This document shows, piece by piece, positions 16,798 to 25,227 of a DNA stretch of 64,000 nt. A model generated the notes under the pieces. It was not told the origin of the DNA, made no database searches, and was given only the letters and a program-made list of their open reading frames with translations. A program made the position numbers and the translations under genes. Position 1 is the stretch's first letter. Each line of letters opens with the position of its first letter. The DNA lies in assembly GCF_000429085.1 (NCBI RefSeq), contig NZ_AUBE01000001.1, positions 1-64,000 of the forward strand, written 5' to 3'. This stretch comes from Streptomyces flavidovirens DSM 40150. GTDB lineage: Bacteria; Actinomycetota; Actinomycetes; Streptomycetales; Streptomycetaceae.

Positions 16798-18213
16798 ATG
16801 GCTGCCCGTACATCTCGCTCATCCGCCAAGGACCGGCCGTCCTACCGTTGCGCCGAATGCGGGTGGACGACCGCCAAGTGGCTCGGCCGCTGCCCCGAAT
16901 GCCAGGCCTGGGGCACGATCGAGGAAACCGGCGCGCCCGCCGTACGGACCACCGCGGCCGGCCGGGTGAGCACCGCCGCGCTCCCCATCGGCCAGGTCGA
17001 CGGCCGCACCGCCACCGCACGCTCCACCGGGGTCGACGAGCTGGACCGCGTCCTGGGCGGCGGCCTGGTCCCCGGCGCCGTCGTGCTGCTCGCGGGCGAG
17101 CCGGGCGTCGGCAAGTCGACGCTGCTGCTCGACGTGGCCGCGAAGGCGGCGAGCGACGACCACCGCACGCTGTACGTGACCGCTGAGGAGTCCGCGAGCC
17201 AGGTGCGGCTGCGCGCCGACCGGATCGGCGCTCTGAACGATCATCTCTATCTCACCGCCGAGACCGACCTGTCCGCCGTCCTCGGGCACCTCGACGCGGT
17301 CAAGCCGTCCCTCCTCGTCCTCGACTCCGTCCAGACGGTCGCCTCGCCCGAGATCGACGGCGCGCCGGGCGGCATGGCCCAGGTCCGCGAGGTCGCGGGC
17401 GCGCTCATCCGGGCCTCCAAGGAGCGCGCCATGTCGACGCTGCTGGTGGGACACGTCACGAAGGACGGGGCGATCGCGGGGCCGCGCCTGCTGGAGCACC
17501 TCGTCGACGTCGTGCTGTCCTTCGAGGGCGACCGGCACGCGCGCCTGCGGCTCGTACGAGGAGTCAAGAACCGTTACGGCGCGACCGACGAGGTCGGCTG
17601 CTTCGAGCTGCACGACGAGGGCATCACGGGTCTCGCCGACCCCTCGGGGCTCTTCCTGACGCGGCGTGCCGAGGCGGTGCCGGGGACGTGCCTGACCGTC
17701 ACACTCGAAGGGCGCCGCCCGCTGGTCGCGGAAGTGCAGGCGCTGACCGTCGACTCGCAGATCCCCTCCCCCCGGCGCACCACCTCGGGCCTGGAGACCT
17801 CGCGCGTGTCGATGATGCTCGCCGTGCTGGAGCAGCGCGGCCGCATCACCGCCCTCGGCAAGCGCGACATCTACAGCGCCACGGTGGGCGGCGTGAAGCT
17901 CACCGAGCCCGCCGCCGACCTCGCGATCGCGCTCGCGCTCGCCAGCGCCGCCAGCGACACCCCGCTCCCGAAGAACCTCGTCGCGATCGGTGAAGTGGGC
18001 CTCGCGGGAGAGGTCAGGAGGGTCACCGGGGTCCAGCGCAGACTGGCCGAGGCGCACCGTCTCGGCTTCACACACGCACTGGTCCCGGCCGATCCGGGGA
18101 AGGTCCCGGCCGGCATGAAAGTCACCGAGGTCGCGGACATGGGAGACGCCCTCCGCGTCCTTCCGCGCCGCTCTCGTCCACAGGCCCCACAAGGCGAGGA
18201 ACAGCGCCGGTAG
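16798..18213 (+). CDS. radA: DNA repair protein RadA
   Basis: 471-residue RecA-like ATPase that promotes branch migration in recombination. The N-terminal zinc finger is CAECGWTTAKWLGRCPEC, Walker A is GEPGVGKST, the RadA-specific KNRYG motif is present, and the C-terminal Lon-like domain (SPRRTTSGLE to EVADMGDALR) is complete. The start MAARTSRSSAKD has no ribosome site; a -10-like TACGGT ends eight bases before the ATG, so the mRNA is probably leaderless. disA follows 90 bases downstream, the usual pairing. Confidence 0.96.
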   Translation: MAARTSRSSAKDRPSYRCAECGWTTAKWLGRCPECQAWGTIEETGAPAVRTTAAGRVSTAALPIGQVDGRTATARSTGVDELDRVLGGGLVPGAVVLLAGEPGVGKSTLLLDVAAKAASDDHRTLYVTAEESASQVRLRADRIGALNDHLYLTAETDLSAVLGHLDAVKPSLLVLDSVQTVASPEIDGAPGGMAQVREVAGALIRASKERAMSTLLVGHVTKDGAIAGPRLLEHLVDVVLSFEGDRHARLRLVRGVKNRYGATDEVGCFELHDEGITGLADPSGLFLTRRAEAVPGTCLTVTLEGRRPLVAEVQALTVDSQIPSPRRTTSGLETSRVSMMLAVLEQRGRITALGKRDIYSATVGGVKLTEPAADLAIALALASAASDTPLPKNLVAIGEVGLAGEVRRVTGVQRRLAEAHRLGFTHALVPADPGKVPAGMKVTEVADMGDALRVLPRRSRPQAPQGEEQRR

Positions 18214-18303
18214 ACTTTGCCCTGGTCTCGCCCACCCGTACGAGTACGCGAGGCGAAGTTCAGTGCCCCAAGGGCACCGCAACCGTGTGACCGGAGGAAT
18301 GCA

Positions 18304-19428
18304 GTGGCAGCCATCGACCGGGCAGCAGCATCCGGGAAGTCCGGCGGAGGCTCGGGCACCGAAGCGCTGATGCGCGCCTCGCTGAGCGCCGTCGCGCCCG
18401 GCAAGGGGCTGCGCGACGGCCTGGAGCGCATCCTCCGCGGCAACACCGGCGGTCTCATCGTCCTCGGTATGGACAAAACCGTCGAATCGATGTGTACCGG
18501 TGGATTCGTGCTTGATGTGGAATTCACCGCGACCAGACTCCGCGAGCTGTGCAAGCTCGACGGGGCGCTGATCCTCGACAAGGACATCACCAAGATCCTG
18601 CGGGCCGGCGTCCAGCTCGTACCGGACGCGTCGATTCCCACCGAGGAGACCGGCACCCGCCACCGCACGGCGGACCGCGTCTCCAAGCAGTGCAACTTCC
18701 CCGTCGTCTCCGTCTCCCAGTCGATGCGTCTGATCGCGCTGTACGTCGACGGGGAGCGCCGCGTCCTGGAGGAGTCGGCGACGATCCTGTCCCGCGCCAA
18801 CCAGGCGCTCGCCACGCTGGAGCGCTACAAGCTCCGCCTCGACGAGGTCGCGGGCACGCTGTCCGCGCTGGAGATCGAGGACCTGGTGACGGTCCGCGAC
18901 GTGACGGCGGTGGCGCAGCGCCTGGAGATGGTGCGGCGTATCGCCACCGAGATCGCCGAGTACGTGGTGGAGCTGGGCACCGACGGGCGCCTTCTCTCCC
19001 TCCAGCTCGACGAGTTGATCGCGGGCGTCGAGCCGGAGCGCGAGCTGGTCGTACGGGACTACGTGCCGGAGCCCACGGCGAAGCGTTCCCGCACGGTCGA
19101 CGAAGCGCTGACCGACCTGGACGCGCTGCCGCACACCGAGCTGCTCGAACTGCCCGTGGTGGCGCGTGCGCTGGGGTACAGCGGCTCGCCCGAGACACTG
19201 GACGCGGCGGTCTCGCCGCGCGGGTACCGGCTGCTGGCCAAGGTGCCGCGGCTGCCGGGCGCGATCATCGAGCGGCTCGTCGAGCACTTCGGCGGCCTGC
19301 AGAAGCTGCTCGCCGCGAGCGTGGACGACCTCCAGACGGTGGACGGCGTCGGCGAGGCGCGGGCGCGCTCGGTGCGCGAGGGCCTGTCGCGGCTGGCGGA
19401 GTCGTCGATCCTGGAACGTTACGTCTGA
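18304..19428 (+). CDS. disA: DNA integrity scanning protein DisA, diadenylate cyclase
   Basis: 374 residues. The N-terminal DAC domain makes cyclic di-AMP from two ATP; DGALIL and GTRHRTA, the catalytic motifs, are present. The central linker helices and C-terminal helix-hairpin-helix DNA-binding part ([16 protein letters not shown]) are intact. GTG start with GGAGGA five bases upstream. Linked to radA, whose product is known to inhibit DisA in Bacillus. In Streptomyces c-di-AMP controls osmotic balance and wall enzymes. Confidence 0.96.
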   Translation: MAAIDRAAASGKSGGGSGTEALMRASLSAVAPGKGLRDGLERILRGNTGGLIVLGMDKTVESMCTGGFVLDVEFTATRLRELCKLDGALILDKDITKILRAGVQLVPDASIPTEETGTRHRTADRVSKQCNFPVVSVSQSMRLIALYVDGERRVLEESATILSRANQALATLERYKLRLDEVAGTLSALEIEDLVTVRDVTAVAQRLEMVRRIATEIAEYVVELGTDGRLLSLQLDELIAGVEPERELVVRDYVPEPTAKRSRTVDEALTDLDALPHTELLELPVVARALGYSGSPETLDAAVSPRGYRLLAKVPRLPGAIIERLVEHFGGLQKLLAASVDDLQTVDGVGEARARSVREGLSRLAESSILERYV

Positions 19429-19443
19429 GTCCGCCGGCGCGGC

Positions 19444-19476
19444 GCTGCGGTCGCTCCTCTCGGGGCGTACCGCAGC
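19444..19476. terminator. Bidirectional hairpin terminator
   Basis: GCTGCGGT (19444-19451) pairs with ACCGCAGC (19469-19476), with further inner pairing of CGC and GCG. It sits between the converging disA and 19479-20384 genes. Confidence 0.6.
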
Positions 19477-19478
19477 GG

Positions 19479-20384
19479 TCAGTCCTTCTTCAGCGTGAAG
19501 GCCGCCGGTGACTTCGCGCCCGGCAGCTCCAGCAGGTAGGTCCCTTCGCCGACCGACGAGGCGGGCGGCGTCGCGCACTTCGGCGCGCTCTTCTTGAGGT
19601 CCCAGTCGACGGTGTGCTTGACGGTGCTGTGCGCGGGGACGCGGAGCAGCAGGCTGCCGGGGCCCTCGGGGCAGTCCTTGGAGGACCACACCGTCTTGTT
19701 GTCGTCGTCCGTGATCGTGAGTACGGCGGCCTTGGGGCCGAAGTCCATCTTGCAGGCGGCGCCCGAGGTGTTCTCGGCGATCACCTCGAACGTGGGCTTC
19801 TCGCCCGGCTCGTACTCGTTCTTGACGCTGCGCAGGGACAACTCCACGGTGGAGGCGTTGCAGTCGGGGAGACTGGAGCCGACCGGTACGCGCTGACCGC
19901 CACCGCCGCCGGCGCCACTGCCGCCGCCCGCTCCGGAGCCGCCCGCTCCGGAGCCACCGGTTCCACCGGAACCTTCGCCGCCGCCACCCGAGCCGGCGCC
20001 GTCGCTGCCGCCGTCACCACCACCGCCACTGCCGCCGTTGTCCGCGCCCGTACCGGCGTCTTCCCCACCGCCGCCGTCACCGCCGCCGCCGTCACCGCCG
20101 CCGCCGCCGTCACCGCTGCCGCCGTTGTCACCGCCCGTGCCGCCCGAGTCGTCGCGGCCGCCGGGGTCCTCGCTGATGGCGGGTCCCGACGAGTCCGGTC
20201 CCGGAGTGATGGTGGACGGCGCGGGAGTGGCGCCGCTGCGGGCATTCTCGTTCTTGTTGTCCTTGCCGCCCACGGACATGACGATCCATAGGATCACCAG
20301 CGCGAGCAGCACCAGCAGGGACAGCGCGACTGCCCTCCGGCGCCAGTAAATGGAGGAGGGAAGCGGCCCGACTGGATTGCGCAT
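19479..20384 (-). CDS. Membrane-anchored Gly-rich protein with C-terminal beta domain
   Basis: 301 residues. A short cytoplasmic N terminus and one membrane helix (about 15-36) are followed by a Thr/Pro then Gly/Asp/Ser-rich linker (about 50-165) of low complexity. The C-terminal domain (about 175-301) has Ig-like features (VELSLRSVKNEYEPGEKPTF, two to three Cys) like BsuPI/DUF4232-type extracellular domains. The domain is probably displayed outside through the flexible Gly linker. No ribosome site is obvious for the chosen ATG. Function unknown. Confidence 0.75.
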   Translation of the reverse strand: MRNPVGPLPSSIYWRRRAVALSLLVLLALVILWIVMSVGGKDNKNENARSGATPAPSTITPGPDSSGPAISEDPGGRDDSGGTGGDNGGSGDGGGGGDGGGGDGGGGEDAGTGADNGGSGGGGDGGSDGAGSGGGGEGSGGTGGSGAGGSGAGGGSGAGGGGGQRVPVGSSLPDCNASTVELSLRSVKNEYEPGEKPTFEVIAENTSGAACKMDFGPKAAVLTITDDDNKTVWSSKDCPEGPGSLLLRVPAHSTVKHTVDWDLKKSAPKCATPPASSVGEGTYLLELPGAKSPAAFTLKKD

Positions 20385-20587
20385 AGATCCCACGGCGCAA
20401 ACTGTACGAGAGATCGCGGCCAACTCCTGCCCCACCCGCCGCCCGTGCCTCAACTTTTCACGATCATCATTCCGGACGCCCCCCGCCATCCCGCTGCCCC
20501 GCCACCACCCCTGTCTTCCGCCGGGGCAAGGCTACGTACCGAGCCTCGCCCGGCCGTGCGGCGAAACGTGTCAGGATCGGGGGTGCC

Positions 20588-21508
20588 ATGACTGCGACAA
20601 GTGAAATCACCCCGAGCGCCACGAACGCCGCCGCCACCGCCGCCCTCCACACCCCCGTCATCGCGTGGTTCGACGCGAACGCCCGCGACCTGCCCTGGCG
20701 CCGCCCCGAGGCCGGTGCCTGGGGCGTGATGGTCAGCGAGTTCATGCTCCAGCAGACGCCGGTCAGCCGGGTGCTCCCGGTGTACGAGCAGTGGATGGAA
20801 CGCTGGCCGAGCCCCGCCGAACTGGCCGCCGACTCCCCCGGTGAAGCGGTCCGGGCGTGGGGCAGGCTCGGCTATCCGCGCCGCGCGCTGCGGCTGCACG
20901 GCGCGGCCGTGGCGATAAGGGACCGGCACAACGGCGACGTACCGAGCGACCACGGTCAGCTCCTGGCACTGCCCGGCATCGGCGAGTACACGGCCGCGGC
21001 CGTCGCCTCCTTCGCGTACGGGCAGCGGCACGCCGTCCTCGACACGAACGTCCGCCGGGTCTTCGCCCGTGCGGTCACCGGCATCCAGTACCCGCCGAAC
21101 GCCACCACCGCCGCCGAGCGCCGGCTCGCCCGTTCCCTCCTGCCCGAAGAGGAGGCGAGGGCGGCCCGCTGGGCCGCCGCCTCGATGGAGCTCGGCGCGC
21201 TCGTGTGCACCGCGAAGAGTCCGGACTGCGGGGCCTGCCCCGTCTCGCAGCAGTGCGCGTGGCGGCTGGCGGGCAAGCCCGCGCACGTGGGGCCGCCGCG
21301 GCGCGGTCAGACGTACGCCGGTACGGACCGCCAGGTGCGCGGCAAGCTGCTCGCCGTACTGCGGGAAGCGGCCGGGCCGGTGGGGCAGGCAGCGCTCGAC
21401 GCGGTGTGGCACGAACCGGTGCAGCGGGCGCGGGCACTGGACGGGCTGGTCGCGGACGGGCTGGTGGAGCCGCTGGAGAACGGCGTCTACCGGCTCCCCG
21501 CCGGCTGA
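20588..21508 (+). CDS. mutY: A/G-specific adenine DNA glycosylase
   Basis: Removes adenine mispaired with 8-oxoguanine. 306 residues. The helix-hairpin-helix is LPGIGEYTAAAV, catalytic Glu lies in SEFMLQQTPV and Asp in VLDTNVRRVF. The [4Fe-4S] ligands follow C-x6-C-x2-C-x5-C (CTAKSPDCGACPVSQQC). The C-terminal NUDIX-like 8-oxoG recognition domain seen in E. coli MutY is shortened, as is usual in actinomycetes. It is upstream of sigE in the same orientation but 169 bases away. Confidence 0.94.
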   Translation: MTATSEITPSATNAAATAALHTPVIAWFDANARDLPWRRPEAGAWGVMVSEFMLQQTPVSRVLPVYEQWMERWPSPAELAADSPGEAVRAWGRLGYPRRALRLHGAAVAIRDRHNGDVPSDHGQLLALPGIGEYTAAAVASFAYGQRHAVLDTNVRRVFARAVTGIQYPPNATTAAERRLARSLLPEEEARAARWAAASMELGALVCTAKSPDCGACPVSQQCAWRLAGKPAHVGPPRRGQTYAGTDRQVRGKLLAVLREAAGPVGQAALDAVWHEPVQRARALDGLVADGLVEPLENGVYRLPAG

Positions 21509-21677
21509 CCACAGCCGGACCGCGACCCGAACACATCTCCGTTACACAACCGATGGACAGCCGTGCGTCTGCCGAGGGCTGACCCGCACAGTGCCGTGAC
21601 AACGCCTCCGTAGCGTCATCGCCGTAAGCAAGCAGGTCACGGGGTCTGTTTGTCAGTGGGACGGAGGCGGTTCTGAC

Positions 21678-22235
21678 ATGGCGCACGGCGAGGTGCTCGA
21701 ATTCGAAGAGTACGTACGCACTCGGCAGGATGCTCTGCTGCGGAGCGCCAGGCGTCTGGTCCCCGACCCGGTGGACGCCCAGGACCTGCTCCAGACCGCT
21801 CTGGTGCGTACGTACGGCCGCTGGGACGGCATAGCGGACAAGTCGCTGGCCGACGCCTACCTGCGCCGCGTCATGATCAACACGCGGACCGAGTGGTGGC
21901 GGGCCCGCAAGCTCGAAGAGGTGCCCACCGAGCAGCTGCCGGACGCGAGCGTCGAGGACGGCACCGAGCAGCGCGCGGACCGCGCGCTGCTGATGGACAT
22001 ACTCGGCGTACTGGCTCCCAAGCAGCGCAGCGTAGTCGTGCTGCGACACTGGGAGCAGATGAGCACCGAGGAGACGGCCGCGGCCCTGGGCATGTCGGCA
22101 GGTACGGTCAAGAGCACGCTGCACCGGGCGCTGGCCCGTCTCCGGCAGGAGCTGGAGAGCCGCGAACTGGACGCGCACGCCCTGGAGCGTGCGGAGCAGG
22201 GTGACGAACGGGGGATGGAGCGTTGCGCGGCCTAG
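21678..22235 (+). CDS. sigE: ECF sigma factor SigE (cell envelope stress)
   Basis: 185 residues with region 2 (EEYVRTRQDALLRSARRLVP) and region 4 (STEETAAALGMSAGTVKSTL) of group ECF sigma factors. The sequence is nearly that of S. coelicolor SigE as I remember it. SigE directs transcription of wall and membrane genes under cell-wall stress. GGAGG lies 10 bases before the ATG. First gene of sigE-cseA-cseB-cseC; in S. coelicolor its transcription is switched on by phosphorylated CseB. Unlike many ECF genes it has no anti-sigma gene. Confidence 0.96.
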   Translation: MAHGEVLEFEEYVRTRQDALLRSARRLVPDPVDAQDLLQTALVRTYGRWDGIADKSLADAYLRRVMINTRTEWWRARKLEEVPTEQLPDASVEDGTEQRADRALLMDILGVLAPKQRSVVVLRHWEQMSTEETAAALGMSAGTVKSTLHRALARLRQELESRELDAHALERAEQGDERGMERCAA

Positions 22236-22891
22236 GCAGGGGCGGCAGGTTCACAGCGGCGGCGGGTGGCACGGCGGTGGCCGGTGTCGCCGCCGTCGGC
22301 CTGTTCGTGGTGGCGTGCAACGCCGGGGGGACGGGCGCGCGGGACGCGGGTCCGGCGCGTACGGACCCGGTGGCCAGGGCGACTCCATCGGCGGGCGAGC
22401 CGTCGCCGCCCGCCACCAAGCGGGTGGACCCGGTGGCGCTGCTGCGGGGCGATCCGAAGGTCAGCGACACGGTGAAGCGGGACCTGAAGCCGTGCGTGAA
22501 GGACGAGTACCCGGTCGACACGTCGTACGGGAAGCTGACCGGCGGGCCCGCGAATGACGTCGTGGTGAATGTGATGACGTGTGGGGACGCTGTGGGCGTG
22601 GGGACGTATGTGTACCGCGAGGACGGGGACGCGTACGAGAATGTCTTCGCCGCCGAGGCCCCCGCGGTCTACGCGGAGATCGACCGCGGCGACCTGGTGC
22701 TGACGAAGCCGGTGTACGGGAAAGACGACCCGATGGCGTATCCGTCCGGCGAGGAAGTCATCACGTACCGCTGGGCCGGGAGCAAGTTCACCGTGCACGA
22801 CCAGGTGCACAACGACTTCAGCCGCGCGGTCGGCGGGGACGGTGACGCGGGCGGGTCCGAGCCCGCCGCGACCGCTGCGCCGGAGAACTGA
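22223..22891 (+). CDS. cseA: Lipoprotein CseA, negative modulator of the SigE system
   Basis: 222 residues. Signal peptide with lipobox VVAC (Cys at residue 32), so anchored to the outer face of the membrane. A Pro/Thr linker is followed by a globular domain with two Cys (PCVKDEYP, MTCGDAV). The TTG start (22223) overlaps the end of sigE, indicating translational coupling. In S. coelicolor loss of CseA raises sigE expression. The start codon is the least certain point because other weak starts lie downstream. Confidence 0.9.
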   Translation: MRGLGRGGRFTAAAGGTAVAGVAAVGLFVVACNAGGTGARDAGPARTDPVARATPSAGEPSPPATKRVDPVALLRGDPKVSDTVKRDLKPCVKDEYPVDTSYGKLTGGPANDVVVNVMTCGDAVGVGTYVYREDGDAYENVFAAEAPAVYAEIDRGDLVLTKPVYGKDDPMAYPSGEEVITYRWAGSKFTVHDQVHNDFSRAVGGDGDAGGSEPAATAAPEN

Positions 22892-23024
22892 GAGACCTGA
22901 CCACCTGAGAGGTCGTTTCATCCTGTTGTTTCATCCTGGGATGCGGCTTTGATGTGCTGGTGTCGGGTCGCGCCCAAACCAAACACCACCTCACAGAACC
23001 ACCTCAGAGAACAGAGAGCAACGG

Positions 23025-23729
23025 ATGGCCGAGACCCATGTCCTGTTCGTGGAGGACGACGACGTCATCCGCGAGGCAACCCAGCTCGCGCTGGAGCGCG
23101 ACGGCTTCGTGGTCACCGCCATGCCCGACGGGCTTTCCGGTCTCGATGCCTTCCGCAGGGACCGGCCGGACATCGCGCTGCTCGATGTGATGGTGCCGGG
23201 CCTGGACGGTGTGAGCCTGTGCCGGCGCATCAGGGACGAGTCGACGGTGCCGGTGATCATGCTGTCGGCGCGTGCCGACTCGATCGATGTCGTACTGGGC
23301 CTGGAGGCGGGGGCCGACGACTATGTGACGAAACCTTTCGACGGGGCGGTGCTCGTGGCGCGCATCCGCGCGGTGCTGCGCCGCTTCGGGCATGCGGGCG
23401 GGCCGGCGGGCGGGACGTACGACGACGGCGCGGCGCCGGCCGGCGGGCTGCTCGTCTTCGGTGACCTGGAGGTCGACACCGAGGGCATGGAGGTCCGCAA
23501 GGGCGGTGTGCCGGTCGGCCTGACGCCGACGGAGATGCGGCTGCTGCTGGAGTTCTCGTCCGCGCCGGGCACGGTGCTGTCGCGCGACAAGCTGCTGGAG
23601 CGGGTCTGGGACTACGGGTGGGGCGGGGACACGCGGGTCGTGGACGTCCATGTGCAGCGGCTGCGTACCAAGATCGGCCAGGACCGCATCGAGACGGTCC
23701 GGGGCTTCGGCTACAAGTTGAAGGCATGA
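23025..23729 (+). CDS. cseB: Response regulator CseB
   Basis: 234 residues, OmpR/PhoB type. Receiver with acidic pocket (EDDD at 10-13), phospho-acceptor Asp54 in LLDVMVPGLDG, and the conserved Lys in VTKPFDG. A Gly/Ala linker (about 122-145) leads to a C-terminal winged helix (LTPTEMRLLLEF to VRGFGYKLKA). It activates sigE when phosphorylated by CseC. It lies 133 bases after cseA; that gap has two GTTTCATCCTG direct repeats and a weak GAGAG ribosome site. Confidence 0.95.
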   Translation: MAETHVLFVEDDDVIREATQLALERDGFVVTAMPDGLSGLDAFRRDRPDIALLDVMVPGLDGVSLCRRIRDESTVPVIMLSARADSIDVVLGLEAGADDYVTKPFDGAVLVARIRAVLRRFGHAGGPAGGTYDDGAAPAGGLLVFGDLEVDTEGMEVRKGGVPVGLTPTEMRLLLEFSSAPGTVLSRDKLLERVWDYGWGGDTRVVDVHVQRLRTKIGQDRIETVRGFGYKLKA

Positions 23730-23829
23730 CGTCCGACCCCGCCCGGCGACTTCCGCGCCCCGGAACCGGGTGCGGAGCGCCACACACCCCACCGCACCGC
23801 GTCCGCACACAGAACGGGGCCCCCGCACC

Positions 23830-25131
23830 ATGCGCCTAGCCCTGCGCACCGGCGTTCGCTGGAAGATCAGCATCGCCATCGCCGCCGTCGGCGCGCTCAT
23901 CGCCGTCGCGCTCAGCCTCGTCGTGCACAACGCCGCCCGCGTCTCGATGCTCGACAACGCCCGCGACGTACAGATCGAGCGCCTGCAGTTCGCCCAGCGG
24001 TGGTACGAGTCCTCACGCGAGCCCAGGTTCGGCACCAAGCTCAACGACCCGGCTCTGCCCGAAGAGCTCAAGGCGAGCATGGCGAACGGCCGCCGGGCCA
24101 CCTACGTGTCGGACCGCCCCAACGGCGTGCCCGACGTATGGGCCGCCGCCCCCCTCGGCAACGGCGACGTCCTGTCGCTGCACACCCCGTTCACCGACCG
24201 CAGCGCCGCCATCATGGACGAGGTCGACCGCGCCCTGGTCATCGGCTCGGTCTCGGTCGTCTTCTGCGGCTGCGCGCTCGGCGTGCTGATCGGCGGCCAG
24301 CTCTCCCGCCGCCTGCGCAAGGCGGCCGCCGCGGCGGGCAAGGTCGCGCAGGGCAACACCGAGGTGCGGGTACGGGACGCTGTCGGCGGCGTCGTACGCG
24401 ACGAGACGGACGAGCTCGCGCGCGCCGTCGACGCCATGACCGACGCGCTCCAGGAGCGGCTCGAAGCGGAGCGGCGCGTGACGGCGGACATCGCCCACGA
24501 GCTGCGCACTCCGGTCACCGGCCTGCTCACCGCGGCCGAGCTGCTGCCTCCCGGCCGCCCCACCGAACTCGTACGGGACAGGGCACAGGCGATGCGGACG
24601 CTCGTCGAGGACGTACTGGAGGTGGCGCGGCTCGACAGCGCGGCCGAACGGGCCGAGCTCCAGGAGATCGCGCTCGGTGAGTTCGTGAGCCGCCGGGTCG
24701 CGCTCCTCCACCCGGACGCGGTGGTCCGTGTGGTGCACGAGTCGTGGGTGAACACCGATCCGCGCCGCCTGGAACGCATCCTCGGCAACCTCCTCGGCAA
24801 CGCCGCCAAACACGGCAAGGCGCCCTTCGAGGTCACGGTCGAGGGACGCGTCGTACGGGTGCGCGACCACGGGCCGGGGTTCCCCGAGGCGCTGCTCAAG
24901 GAGGGGCCGAGCCGTTTCCGTACGGGCAGCAGTGACCGGGCGGGCCACGGGCACGGTCTGGGCCTGACCATCGCGTCCGGCCAGGCCCGCGTCCTCGGGG
25001 CCCGCCTCACCTTCCGCAACGCGCAGCAGGACGGCGGGGCGATCGCGGTGCTGTGGCTGCCGGAACACGCGCCGACCACGACCGGCAGTTTCCCGGTCGT
25101 CCAGCTCCCGGACGTCGGCTCGCGCCACTGA
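23830..25131 (+). CDS. cseC: Sensor histidine kinase CseC
   Basis: 433 residues. Two membrane helices (about 12-34 and 135-157) flank an extracellular sensor of about 100 residues. HAMP, H-box IAHELRTPVTG, N-box LLGNAAKHG and G-boxes DHGPGFP and HGLGLTIA are all present. It senses cell-wall damage caused by antibiotics and lysozyme and phosphorylates CseB. Start ATG 23830 (MRLALRTGVRWK); the upstream 20 in-frame codons look like untranslated leader. Completes the sigE operon. Confidence 0.95.
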   Translation: MRLALRTGVRWKISIAIAAVGALIAVALSLVVHNAARVSMLDNARDVQIERLQFAQRWYESSREPRFGTKLNDPALPEELKASMANGRRATYVSDRPNGVPDVWAAAPLGNGDVLSLHTPFTDRSAAIMDEVDRALVIGSVSVVFCGCALGVLIGGQLSRRLRKAAAAAGKVAQGNTEVRVRDAVGGVVRDETDELARAVDAMTDALQERLEAERRVTADIAHELRTPVTGLLTAAELLPPGRPTELVRDRAQAMRTLVEDVLEVARLDSAAERAELQEIALGEFVSRRVALLHPDAVVRVVHESWVNTDPRRLERILGNLLGNAAKHGKAPFEVTVEGRVVRVRDHGPGFPEALLKEGPSRFRTGSSDRAGHGHGLGLTIASGQARVLGARLTFRNAQQDGGAIAVLWLPEHAPTTTGSFPVVQLPDVGSRH

Positions 25132-25227
25132 CGACGGCCGGCCCCCGGCGCGAACGCCAGGGGCCGCGGTGAGACCGTGCCGGGCGGAGTGTCGAGCCGG
25201 GCCGGCCGCCGGCTCAGGCGGTTCGCG

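Noticed and set aside
16819..19689. 956-codon minus-strand frame across radA and disA
   Set aside because: Shadow of two well-identified genes on the plus strand.
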